From Leptoclinus maculatus (Eukaryota; Chordata; Actinopteri; Perciformes; Stichaeidae), in contig JAVDOI010000005.1 of assembly GCA_032191485.1 (NCBI GenBank), forward strand, positions 2,130,001 through 2,194,000: a stretch of DNA of 64,000 bases. The letters run 5' to 3'. The notes under the pieces were generated by a model. That model was not told the DNA's origin. It did no database searches and saw only the letters and a program-made list of their open reading frames with translations. Made by a program: the position numbers and the translations under genes. Below, in pieces: positions 33,834 through 45,600 of this stretch; position 1 is the first letter of the stretch, and each line of letters opens with the position of its first letter.

Positions 33834-36606
33834 ATGGAGGAGATTAAAGTGTCTCCTGACTACAACTGGTTCAGAAGCACAGTGCCCCTGAAAAGAGTAA
33901 GTACCTCCTGATTTCTAATCTGTGATGGTGTTCCACAACCCGTGGGCCCACTGCTTACCTCAGGACAACACCAAGTTCAGTGACACACAACATGAAATGT
34001 TACAAACGCTTTGAAACACAAATATCCAAGTCATCAGACAAGAGGGTGCATTTATAATGAACACCAGACCCGTGTTATTATTCCACCTGATGTGTTTATT
34101 TCAGTGTTCTCTTTGTGATTACATTATCATATCAGCTTGATAATAATGAGTGTCTATCCCATGAGGTTTGGGTTGACAATAATAACTTCAAACCTCCCCA
34201 ATCAGCATCATTTGTTTAATTTCCATTTAGAAAAGGCGTTTGTGTCCAGCATTAATATAACTGGTGGGACTGATACTTGATGTGTTTTAGAGTCCGTAGT
34301 GGGAGGAGTGATGCTGGTTTTCTCCAGTTAACACACACAGAGTCTGGACAGTTATGCAACATTTAACCTCAATGACATTATTGCATTTGTCTTGAGGTGC
34401 TGGAAAGACATTTGTTCAGATCATCATGACTACAACATGACAATACATTTTTGGGTCTTGTGTTTGATAAGTTTAATTATGCAAATTCAAAAGCAGAGCT
34501 ACAGTAATTAAACAAATAGCAAGAATCTCCACCAGGCCTTTTGGATAATGTCATAATAAACGTAAAACATCATCATTTATAAGAACAGTTATCACAGCTT
34601 GACTTTGTAACCAATTAATACTTTAAATAGCAACAACATTTCAGTGTAGTTGAATTAAATTAAGTTAGATTTTAAAAACATAAGTGAAGAGAAGAAAACA
34701 AGCTGATGCTGTTGTTCATTAGATTGTGTGGCTATATGTTGAACAACTTGGCAACAATTGCTTTTGAAAGAACAAAAACCCGACAGAATCATTCAATCGT
34801 CTGCTTTCAGCATGTCCTCTCTCCAGTGTTTACGTCTGTCACAGTGTCTGAAACATATTCTCAGGCTGCACTTGTTTACTTGTAACATTCATTGGAAGAT
34901 TGCTGCTGCTGAAAAGGTTGATCACCACAATAACCGCAGGTTATGAGGTTTGGAGGAGGCTTCTTTGTTTCAGTACGAATGATAGCCTTCAGTATGCTAG
35001 TACACATGCTAGGGTCCAGGATCCCACTGGTATTTTCCTGGGAAAGGGGAGCAGGTTTTGGTGAGCGTTCCTAGGAAATACCAGGATTTTAATCTCAAGA
35101 ATTCAACCTGGCCTTCTGAGCAAAATGAAAATCCTCTAAACTGAGCTGCTCAGCTTGAGTACCAATGAGAAATAAACCAGATTTAAACACAATAGATCAG
35201 CTGATGCCTAAGCTGCTCCACTACAGAAGCAAGAGTGTTTCTGGTGACTACTGAACTCCTGTTTGTAAGTAAATGAAGCTTTATTCATGTCGTACTTTTT
35301 AAAAGACACAATTACAAAGTGCTTCACTCATGGAACAATTTAAAAGAATTAGGTCAGAAAGGGAATGCAATATAAAACACAGGTAAATGATATACAATAT
35401 AAAGCACAGAACAATGAGAGACGGACCAAACTGGACAAACAAAAACATAAGTATGAGATGATTCATTGGTCCAGAGGTGGAGATCACAAATGTAGCTGTG
35501 TAGCTTGTGGACTTCTACGGCTCGGTCTGCTTCAACAGCAGCACTCACACTGATCCTCTGCTTTGGCTGTTTGAACCAATAAGAGCTCACATTCACATCA
35601 TGTGTTTTAATACGCTCTCACAACTAACCAGTGACTAACTTCTGTTTAAACTAAAGCGACTGATGGTGAGTAGCACACTCGACTAAAACGAGCATTGGAG
35701 TAGAAACGTGACGAAGCACAGAGAGTAAATGCGTATAACTGAACCAGTTAACGCTTCATCCACACACTGGCACACAGCGTATGATCATAGAGTAGGAAAG
35801 CACATTACTATGAGGGACAACTTTGTTAGGCTCATTTGCTATAACCTGTGTAGCATTAAAGCACGGTGCAATTAACAAGCTAGGTAGCTAACTAGCAGGC
35901 AGCTGGCTAGTTAGCTTGCAGTGATGGGGCAGTAACACAGAGGCAGTAGAGCCAATATTAGCTTGCTGCAGCTATATCTTCGTTCGATAATCGTATATGT
36001 CAGCTGATAAATGTCAAGAATAGAACTGTTTTAGAAACCGTTTCCCCATGCTCTAGTTTATCACCAGAGTGAAGTGTCAAGTCTTGTTTTACACTTCTTA
36101 GTCACAACTGTAGTAGAAAATAATGAAGGAAGTCTTATCATTTGGGTTATTGGTTTCGATATATTATTATCAGACTGTCTAACTCTTGAATATAAATATC
36201 TGTATCAGCCTCTACAATCCTGTGTCAGTCAGGCTATACTAAACAGATTGTAACTTTGAAAGAGCCTTCAGATAAAATGTACAATATATTGTGGATCCTC
36301 CATGAAAAAAACATTATAGAGAGATCTCTTCTGAAATAATTATAGCAGGAAAAAACTCTTTCAATGTTCATATGGACGCCTAGGACAGACTTAAAAAATT
36401 ATGCTGAACCTGTCCTTTTAATATTTCAGCATGACTGTTGAGTCAGTATCATGAGTCGCACTGTGTGTGTTTTGGTTCAAGATTTCTCAACCGCCAAGTG
36501 GATCTGTGTCATACTGAGACAATATCAAGAAAAACAATAGAAATTCATTATAAACGGGGAAAAATGGCAGGACAGAATGTTCCTGTGAAACAGTGTATAA
36601 ATGTGT

Positions 36607-36677
<71 letters not shown>

Positions 36678-39600
36678 AATATATTATATATAATATAATA
36701 TATTTATATTATTATATATATATATTAGGGGTGTAACGGTTCACAAAATTCTCAGTTCGGTTCAATACGACACAGTGGTGCCACGGTTCGGTACATTTTC
36801 AATACAGCAAAAAAGCAGAAATGCAAAATCCTCGTTGGTGAGACTCTCAAAGGGGAGTGTCTGAAGAACATGGCTCCTCCCATTCAGTAGTTGTAATATT
36901 CTGTTTCTACTGACATTTAAGTGTCTAAGTAAAACAGATGATACCAGTTTGTCTCATAGGGCGCGGTGGGCGTCCATCTTTATTGTACCGTATTATTACA
37001 CTCTCTGGCGCACATTGCTGACATCATCATAACATGACGGTTACCTGAACCGGAAGTATCCAAGATACTACATCCCCCTTCTTTTGAAACAAAATATGAC
37101 TCTAGCTACCAAATGAAATAGTAAACATTATCCATTTAAACATTTTAGAAAAACTGCATATAGGCAGCTACGTATGCCAAATCTGCAAGAACACTGTTAC
37201 TGAAGGAAATATGAAAACTATTTTTCATCAACAGTTTATGTCTAAACGGCATTTCAACTATTTCAAACTTAAACACTTTATTTTCATGAACATGTCCTTC
37301 AGTTATTTTCCTGTTGGGAATCACAAGTCTAATATGTTTCTAGGCTTCACTATACGGCCTGATCTTGTGGTAGTACAGTCTGGTGGCTGTTTGGGACCTG
37401 TATGACCTGCAGGGTCCTGCTGTACTGTTTGAGACTCAGTGTCCTCCGGCTCTACCTGGTGGTTGTTTGGTGGAAGTATCTAGCTTGCGCCACTTTCATG
37501 CGTCTGCAGGAGGTGACGCCGGTTACGCCTGAGCATGTGACCTCCATCAGTGCGAATGTTGTAGGACCTCTGGGTACCTGCTGGCTCGACTACTGTTGCG
37601 GGTTCCCATGTCTCTGTGGGAAGCTGGAAACGGACCATAGCTCCTTCTGGTAGTGCCGGTAGTGTCCTAGCATTCCTGTCGTAGTATTGTTTTTGTCTCT
37701 GTTGGCACAGTTGCCTTTTGCTGTGAAGTTCAGGTTGCAGTTGTTTTTCTGTGATTGGTAGGATTGAGCGCAGACGCCTGCTCATTAGCAGCTGCGCTGG
37801 CGACTTCAGTCCATCAACTGGTGTGTTTCTGTATTCCAGTAAACTGAGGTACGGGTCTATCCGCTGTGCATGTGCTTTGTCCATGAGGGCTTTGACAGTC
37901 TGAACAGTCTTTTCAGCCAAACCGTTACTCTGTGGGTACAGCGGGCTGCTCGTGGTATGCTCAAAGTCCCATGCGTGAGCAAAACCTCTGAACTCTTGTG
38001 AACTGTAACAGGGTCCATTGTCACTGATTACTGTCTGGGGTATTCCAAATCTGGCGAACATGGATTTCAGCTTTTGTATGACAGTTGCGGATGTGAGGTT
38101 GGAGATTTTTTCTACCTCAAAGTACCTGCTATAATAGTCAACGACAACTATATAGTCAGCACTGTGCCAGGTGAACAAGTCTGTGGCTACTGTTTGCCAC
38201 GGTCGTTCCGGGATAGGATGCGAGAGCATCGGTTCTTTTGTATTGGAGCTGCGTCGCTCCAGGCAGATGCTGCAAGATCCTACCAGTGCCTCTATCTGTT
38301 TGCACATTCCGGGCCAGAACAGTACGTCTCTTGCTCGCTGCTTACACTTTTCCATCCCTAAGTGTCCAGTGTGTATGCGTGAAAGCATTTCAGCTCTGAG
38401 AGTGTGGCACAATGATTTTTTCACCTTTGAGCAGGATCCCGTTTGTCTCGGATATCTCGTCCCGATGATTCCAATACTCAGCGACAGCAGGCGGACATCT
38501 TTTGTTCGACTCAGGCCATCCTGCTTGGATAACTTGTCTCAACATTGAGAGTTGCTCATCTTGTGCTCTGGCGGTTTTGATTTCTGCCATTTTGCGATCA
38601 CTCACCGGTGCACTGCTGATCACCGTGTGGATTTGTAAATCCATGCCTTCACTTAAAGAGTTGTCAAGACACTCAATCGGCTTTCTGGACAGCGTGTCTG
38701 CGACCGGGATTTGTTTTCCAGGCTTGTGTGTAATGGTAATGTCGTACCTTTGTAGTTGCAGTATCATGCGTTGTCGGCGTGGCGGTGCGGCTGCCAAGGG
38801 TTTCCGCATGATTGACTCCAGCGGTTTGTGGTCTGACTCGACGATCACCTGTCGTCCGTACAGATATTGATGAAAGCGTCTGCATCCAAAGAGCACTGCG
38901 TACAGCTCCTTTTCGATTTGAGCGTAATTTTCTTCAGTCTCATTTAGTGTCTTGGATGCGTATGCGACTGGTTTGTCTCCCTGGAGCAAGACTGCTCCGA
39001 AGCCGCATTTTGATGCATTGACTTGTAGTTTCACATCTTTGGTGTGGTCGAAGTATGTGAGCACTGGGCCGGGCTCCTGTGTTAGCAGGTCTTTCATTTG
39101 CTGGAATGCAACGTCTTGATTTGAGTCCCACGTGAATTCACTGTTCTCTTTCAGCAGTTGTCTGAGCGGGGCAATTGTCTCTGAAAGTCTTGGTGCAAAC
39201 TTGGAGAGGTAGGTGACCATGCCCAGTATGGTCTCCAGCTCTGCTTTGCTGCGTGGGGGAGCCATTTCTTTAATTGCCTTGACCTTGTTAGGGTCGGGCT
39301 TGATGCCTTCTTGTGTCAGTCTATGTCCAAAATAGCTCACCTCAGAGACGCAGATGATGCTCTTGTCTTTGTTTATCTTTATTCCTCTCTCTCTGGTTCT
39401 CTCCAGCATGGCGCGCAGGTTGGCATCGTGCTCCTCTTTGGTGCGGCCATACACCAAAATGTCATCTACGATGGCTGCGACACCCTGCAGCCCCTCGTAG
39501 GCCTCATCAACTCTCCTCTGAAACTCATCCTGTGCAGAAATGATTCCGAAAGGGAGCCTTTTGAACCGATATCTACCGTAGATGGTGTTGAACGTGGTCA

Positions 39601-42600
39601 GCATGGATGATTCATGGCTGAGTTTTATCGTCCAGTATCCAGATCTAGCGTCCAGTACACTGAAGTACTGTGCTCCGGCTAGTCTTGGTGTGACATCGTC
39701 TAGAGTGGGAAGTGGATAGTGGGGTCTCTGGATAGCTTTGTTTAGGGGGCGGGGATCTAAACACACCCTAAGCTTTCCTGTTTTCGGCTTTTCCACTGCC
39801 ACTAGTGCATTCACCCGCTCAGTCGGCTTTATGACCTTTTGGATTATATCCATTTTTTCCATTTCATCAAGCTCATCTTTGAGTCGGTTGCGCAGGGCAT
39901 ATGGGATACGGCGAGGTGGGCACACCACCGGTATTGCTGAGGGTTTAAGGTGAAAAGTGCATTCTCCAGGGAATAGTCCAATGCCTTTAAATACGTCAGC
40001 AAACTCTTCTGTGATGCTGGCGTGTGTTTTTGGCTGTGCGTCAACCATGTGCACTAGCTTGACCAAGTTTAGGTCTAAACATGCACGTAGGCCCAAAACA
40101 GGGGGAGCATTTTCTGCATACACTATGTCAAAATCTAGCATGGCTGTTTTCTGCCTGTATCTGCATGCTAACTTGCAAGCTCCTTTTACTTCAAGTCTCT
40201 GTCCACCATATCCTGAGATGTTGCTGTCTGACGGACCTAATGCAATACTCCCTAATATTTTGTGAAATATGTTCACTGGTATCCCATTAGCCTGGGCACC
40301 TGTATCTATCTTGAGCTTTAGCTTGTGCTTCGCTTTTCCTATTTCCACCTCTGCGAATGCCTGTTCCCTTGTTGTATTTTCATGCTTTTTTATAATAGTG
40401 TCAATGTACAGATCCACTGGTGCATGTTCCGTGCTTTCTGAAACAGCATGGACTTTCTTGGGCTTGTATTTTGATGGCTGATATTGTGTTGTTGTCCTAC
40501 ACATATTAGCAAAGTGGTTAGGCTTTTTGCATTTGTTACACTGACGTCCTTTTGCGGGGCATTCCTCCGTGCGACCATGTTCTCTTCCGCATGCTCTACA
40601 CTCCTTGCTGCGCGTGGCACTGCTGCTATCGTTCCCGCCAGTTATTTTGCGTCCGTGATATCTTTGTTCGGAACTGAACGGCCTTCTGCTAACTGCATGA
40701 ACATACTGGCTAGCTGTATTAGCATAGCTGCTGTTGTGATAGCTCGTGTGAGCATGCAATGTCAATCGCTTTCTAGAGCGTTAGATCAGGACCGTGACAG
40801 AGTAGTTTTTCCCGGAGTCTTGGAGAGTTTGTACCGAAAATGACCCGGTCTCTAATCATCTCATCACTGTTAGGATAGTTGCAGTCTTTTACTAGCGGCT
40901 TTAGCTCAGTCACAAACTGGTCGAAATTTTCACAATCCTTTTGTATCTTTTCGTGAAATTTGTATCGCGCGAAAATGGGGTTAGCTTTGGGCGTTACATA
41001 TGCTTCAAACTTTGCATAGTACGTTTGGAGTACCTTTCTCTCATCTGCCGTGAGGGTCCATGTATTATATACATCTCTGCCTTTTTCACCGATCCACAGG
41101 AGTAGATAGCTGCACTTTTCTTCCTCCTCTTTAGCGCTTAGCGGGCCGGAGAACATTAGCTCCACATGCTGGCGAAACTTTCTCCATGCGTCAGCCAGGT
41201 TAGATGAATATCAATCCATCCGTGGCGTGGGGACGCCTGTGTTCTCCATCTTCCGTCGTCAGGTCGAAGTGAGAAACAAGCTATTCTGACACCATGTAAT
41301 ATTCTGTTTCTACTGACATTTAAGTGTCTAAGTAAAACAGATGATACCAGTTTGTCTCATAGGGCGCGGTGGGCGTCCATCTTTATTGTACCGTATTATT
41401 ACACTCTCTGGCGCACATTGCTGACATCATCATAACATGACGGTTACCTGAACCGGAAGTATCCAAGATACTACAGTAGTGAGATCATGTGTCGTTACAG
41501 TCAGGTAGCTTTGTGTCTGAAGAACATGGCTCTTCATCTCCCGGGAGCGGGAGCTTCGGACATTTGATTCTCTGTTTGGGCTTTAGTTTTCCGTAACTTA
41601 TGGTCTGGAGAAATGGGCTCGTGAAGGAGTGTCACGGGCCTCAATAACATTAAGCATGTTCGTACAGCCTGGTTTTCCGCTCCAGAGTAGGGTCTCATAT
41701 CCGCAGCTATAAATATGCAGTTAGCTCTGTTTGAATCAGTAGGGAGTAGCTAAACGCTGTAGGGAGAGTTTGTAGCGTGTGTGCTGCTTTTGGTTTTCCT
41801 GCTAAGCTAGTTTAGCGTAGCGTGCCTCTCAGAACACACGTGCCTCACCAGAGTAGAATGTTGTTCTTCCGTGGTGGGCGTGTCAGACAGCACGTTGTCT
41901 TTTACGTCAGGTGGTTTGCCTTTATGAGCGCATTATATTTCCCACAATTTAAGCAGTAAACATTGTAAAAGTGCGAGTGTGTTTGCTCACCCCATGTTCT
42001 GCACAATTACTTAATAGTAAATTAAAATGTCAAGTCCATATAAAAGAGAGGGATGCTACAATGGTTACAGAACCAATTGAGTCAGGTCACACAACACGTG
42101 TGCACGGGTTTGTTTTGTGTGTGTGAGTGCTGCCACTCACCTGAAGCATTGAGATGAAGAGCTGTAAAAACGTCACAGGGAACCGACACTCCAGCCTTAT
42201 ACCCACTAAAAATGGCGTTAAATCGGCAGCGTGGGAGCATGTTGGATAGAAACTGACCAGGGAGTCATGTGAACCGCAGATTAATTACACAGTTCAAACA
42301 TCATAGTGTGCAAAATAGTTTTACCGATGATCGTAAAAATGTGCGATGTGTAGAGCAGCATTGATGCTTTCTAGTCGCTGCTCTTAGAATGCTAACGTTG
42401 CATCGTGAACAACAAATCTGTGTTGAATGAGCAGGAGGAAAGCTAACGGCTAACAGCTGTTATCAAGGACAGAGCAGAGGCGACATTATGGTGCGTTCAA
42501 GCTCCATTCAGTAAAAAGGATTATTGTTTTTATGCAAATAACCACTATAGATGATTAATAACAAAGTAAAGAATATAGTTAGTTAATGATGATAACAAAT

Positions 42601-45600
42601 AATTTGAGTTCATTAGGCCTATTAGGAATATTCAGTTTGATAATCTTGAAAACGTCCTCTCAATAATTGTAAACATGTCATATTGTGACCTCCCCAGTCT
42701 ATATCCTAGAATAACTCAAACTTGGAGATAACTCATGGTATTCAGTCTATGGTCTCCATCTTTAGTCTTTAGTCAAATAGGTCCATATTTTATACAGCCT
42801 GGTTGAACTCCTTTGTGAAGAAACACAAGGCTTATGGTTAGTTTGCCGGATGTATTTTTCTCACCTTGTGTTTTCGTCTCCACCAGATTATTGTCGATGA
42901 TGATGACAGTAAGGTGTGGTCGCTGTATGATGCCGGCCCAAAGAGCATCAGGTGTCCCATCATCCTCTTCCCACCGGTCAGTGGGACAGCTGAGGTGTTC
43001 TTCCAGCAGGTGCTGGCTCTGACAGGATGGGGCTACAGGGTCATCTCGGTGAGCCCGGCACTGGAAACACACTGCAGCTTCATATGTCTGCCACCAATGG
43101 TTCTATTCATTATTGATTCATCTGCTCATTGTTTTCTCCGTTCATCTTATTATTATTACTATGTTTTGTTTATCAAATGTTTGGAATAGGGAAACGTGTC
43201 TATCTTGTACCAGAGAATATTTGGCAGGATTGAAACCGATTAAGTTTCTGTCACTAGACTAATTGATTAATCGACTAATTAATTGGCATATCAGCCTCAC
43301 ACTAATTATAGGATGAGTCTACAATTATGTAAATGTCTGGTCTGTGTGGTTTCCAGCTGCAGTATCCGGTGTACTGGGATCTCATGGAGTTCTGTGACGG
43401 CTTCAGGAAGCTTCTCGATCACCTGCAGTTGGATAAAGTAAGTCTGTGTTTTTCCTTAAGCTTCAGACCTGAGTATTTTCTTTATCCGTGAGTAAGCAAT
43501 TCATATGTGATCGCCTGATCGTGATTCAACCGCATCTTTTTGATGAGCAGCAGAGAGGCTGACTCTGCAAAAACAAGCTAGCCGTGGAGAGTAAAGGAAC
43601 GGTCCTGTGTATAGATGTGGGCATGTTACCTGATCACCCTTTCTACACTCCGGCTCTCCATCTAATGATGACTCTCTGTCACAACCTTCAGGTCCATCTG
43701 TTCGGTGCATCTCTGGGTGGATTCTTGGCTCAGAAGTTTGCAGAGTGCACACACAAGTCTCCCAGAGTGCACTCACTGATCCTGTGTAATTCATTCAGTG
43801 ATACCTCCATCTTTAATCAGACGTGGACATCAAACAGGTGCTTTCTAACGTTCCCAATCGCACGCTTTCCTCCCTGTGTTCACATTCATTATTAATGTTT
43901 CCTTTCCATGTCCCTCCTCAGTTTCTGGTTGATGCCAGCTTTCATGTTGAAGAAGATTGTTCTGGGGAACTTTGCTAAAGGGCCCGTGGATCCTAAAATG
44001 GCAGACGCAATCGACTTCATGGTTGACAGGGTAGGTGGACTAAATGGATAAACCTGTATATCCAAAAATCATTTTTCCAGAAGCATGAAAGCCTGTTCAG
44101 GGACTGTGGCTCAGTGGTAGAGCAGGGTCGTTCTTCGGTTCGATCCCCGGCTCCACTAGTCAAATTGCTCCCGCAGGCTGTTCCTGCAGTGTGTGAATGT
44201 TAGTTACCTATAGAGTACTACTTCATGTGGTACCCATCATGTGATGGAAGCTCTGTGTGTCCTATTGGCTAGCTCATTGCTGCTGCACTGCTCTCATACA
44301 GCTGATAACGCCGACCCGGTGGCGGGACCGCGTTGTTGCGGAAGCATAACATGCATCACGTATCGTGACGTCAAAGATAGCAAAGTTATGGAGGCGGAGC
44401 TTGGTATAGAGGGCGGAGGCATGCAGCTTGGTGCAGAGCACGATCACCTGTAGATCCATGCATGACACCAAGGTCCTCTCACCTCCCTCTTTGTCCTTCT
44501 GCTTCATGGCTCCTGCTTCAAATGCTGTGCTGCCTCCATGTGGCAGCTTCCATGTCCCCTGCCTTGAATGCACAGCAGGTATAGCACTGGTCTTTAATGG
44601 GTGAAAAAGTCACTGAAAATGTTTGAGAACACTAGACAGAGGCTGGTAGCCTTGTTCTGCACTAGAACTTCTAGTTCTACGACTGCGTGAGGAGGTGACT
44701 GATGGACTTGAACACAGGCTCCAGGTACCTATTTGAAGAAGAGGACCTACAGCAGTGCGATGGAACTTTTGGAAGGTTTTAGTAAGTCTTTCTCTTCTGT
44801 CCTCAGCCTCCACAGGACTTCCCCTTCTTCTTCCTAGCTAGTTTGATTACATTTCATTGAATTGTTCAGCCCTACTGTGATCCGGATGTGGTCCTGCTGT
44901 GTCGTTGTCTTCAGAAACTGACAAGGACGTCTCGTTTCTCTAAAAAGGCGTTTCTTCTCTCCTCACATCTTCAGTGGGAGGAAAAGACCCAAGTGAAGAA
45001 ATAACATGACAAGTAGCCTTAAACTGCAGACATTGATATCCATCTTCTCCTCTCACTCTTGGAAATAAATAAAATGAGTGTTTGACTTTTCCTTTTATCC
45101 GTTTTGTTTCCTGAAGTACAGATGTGTGATGTCTTTGTGTTTGAATGTTAACCTCTGCCCTCCATGTGTTGTGTGTGCTGTAGTTGGAGAGTCTGAACCA
45201 AAGTGAGTTAGCATCGCGGCTAACACTCAACTGTCAGAACTCCTACGTGGAGCCGCACAAAATAAAAGATGTCGCTGTGACCATTATAGATGTAAGTGTA
45301 AAAGTGTCTCTCTCCATCAGGAGTCCATTCATATATATTTCTGCTCCAATAACCTGACAGACATGTTTCCTCTGTGAATGGTGTTGAGGTGTTTGATCAG
45401 AGCGCTCTGTCGCTGGAGGCGAAGGAGGAGATGTATAAACTGTATCCCAACGCCAGACGAGCTCATCTGAAGACGGGAGGAAACTTCCCTTACCTGTGCA
45501 GGAGTGCTGAAGTCAACCTCTACATACAGGTAGGCTCTGGTTCATCCTTCACCATGAAACCATGACTCCTGGTGATCCTCCTGGTGAACCTCCTGGTGAA

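Larger units (their letters stand above)
36887..41480 (-). mobile_element. Ty3/gypsy LTR retrotransposon, full length, antisense in spg21 intron 1
   Basis: Two 181-bp LTRs (36,892-37,072 and 41,295-41,475) are identical over their whole length, start TG and end CA in element orientation, and contain AATAAA. A 5-bp target duplication, gtagt, flanks the element exactly (36,887-36,891 and 41,476-41,480). The primer-binding site next to the 5' LTR reads TGGTGTCAGAA, which fits a tRNA-Leu 3' end. The polypurine tract next to the 3' LTR reads AAAAGAAGGGGGA. Gag, protease-RT-RNase H and integrase frames lie between, in Ty3/gypsy order. Several frame lesions make this copy non-autonomous. Confidence 0.96.

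Noticed and set aside
38171..40843. Plus-strand ORFs of 60-125 aa at 38-41 kb
   Set aside because: They are antisense shadows of the gypsy pol region.
44099..44215. Functional tRNA gene
   Set aside because: A and B boxes are present, but the acceptor stem and cloverleaf cannot be completed. It is a SINE head.
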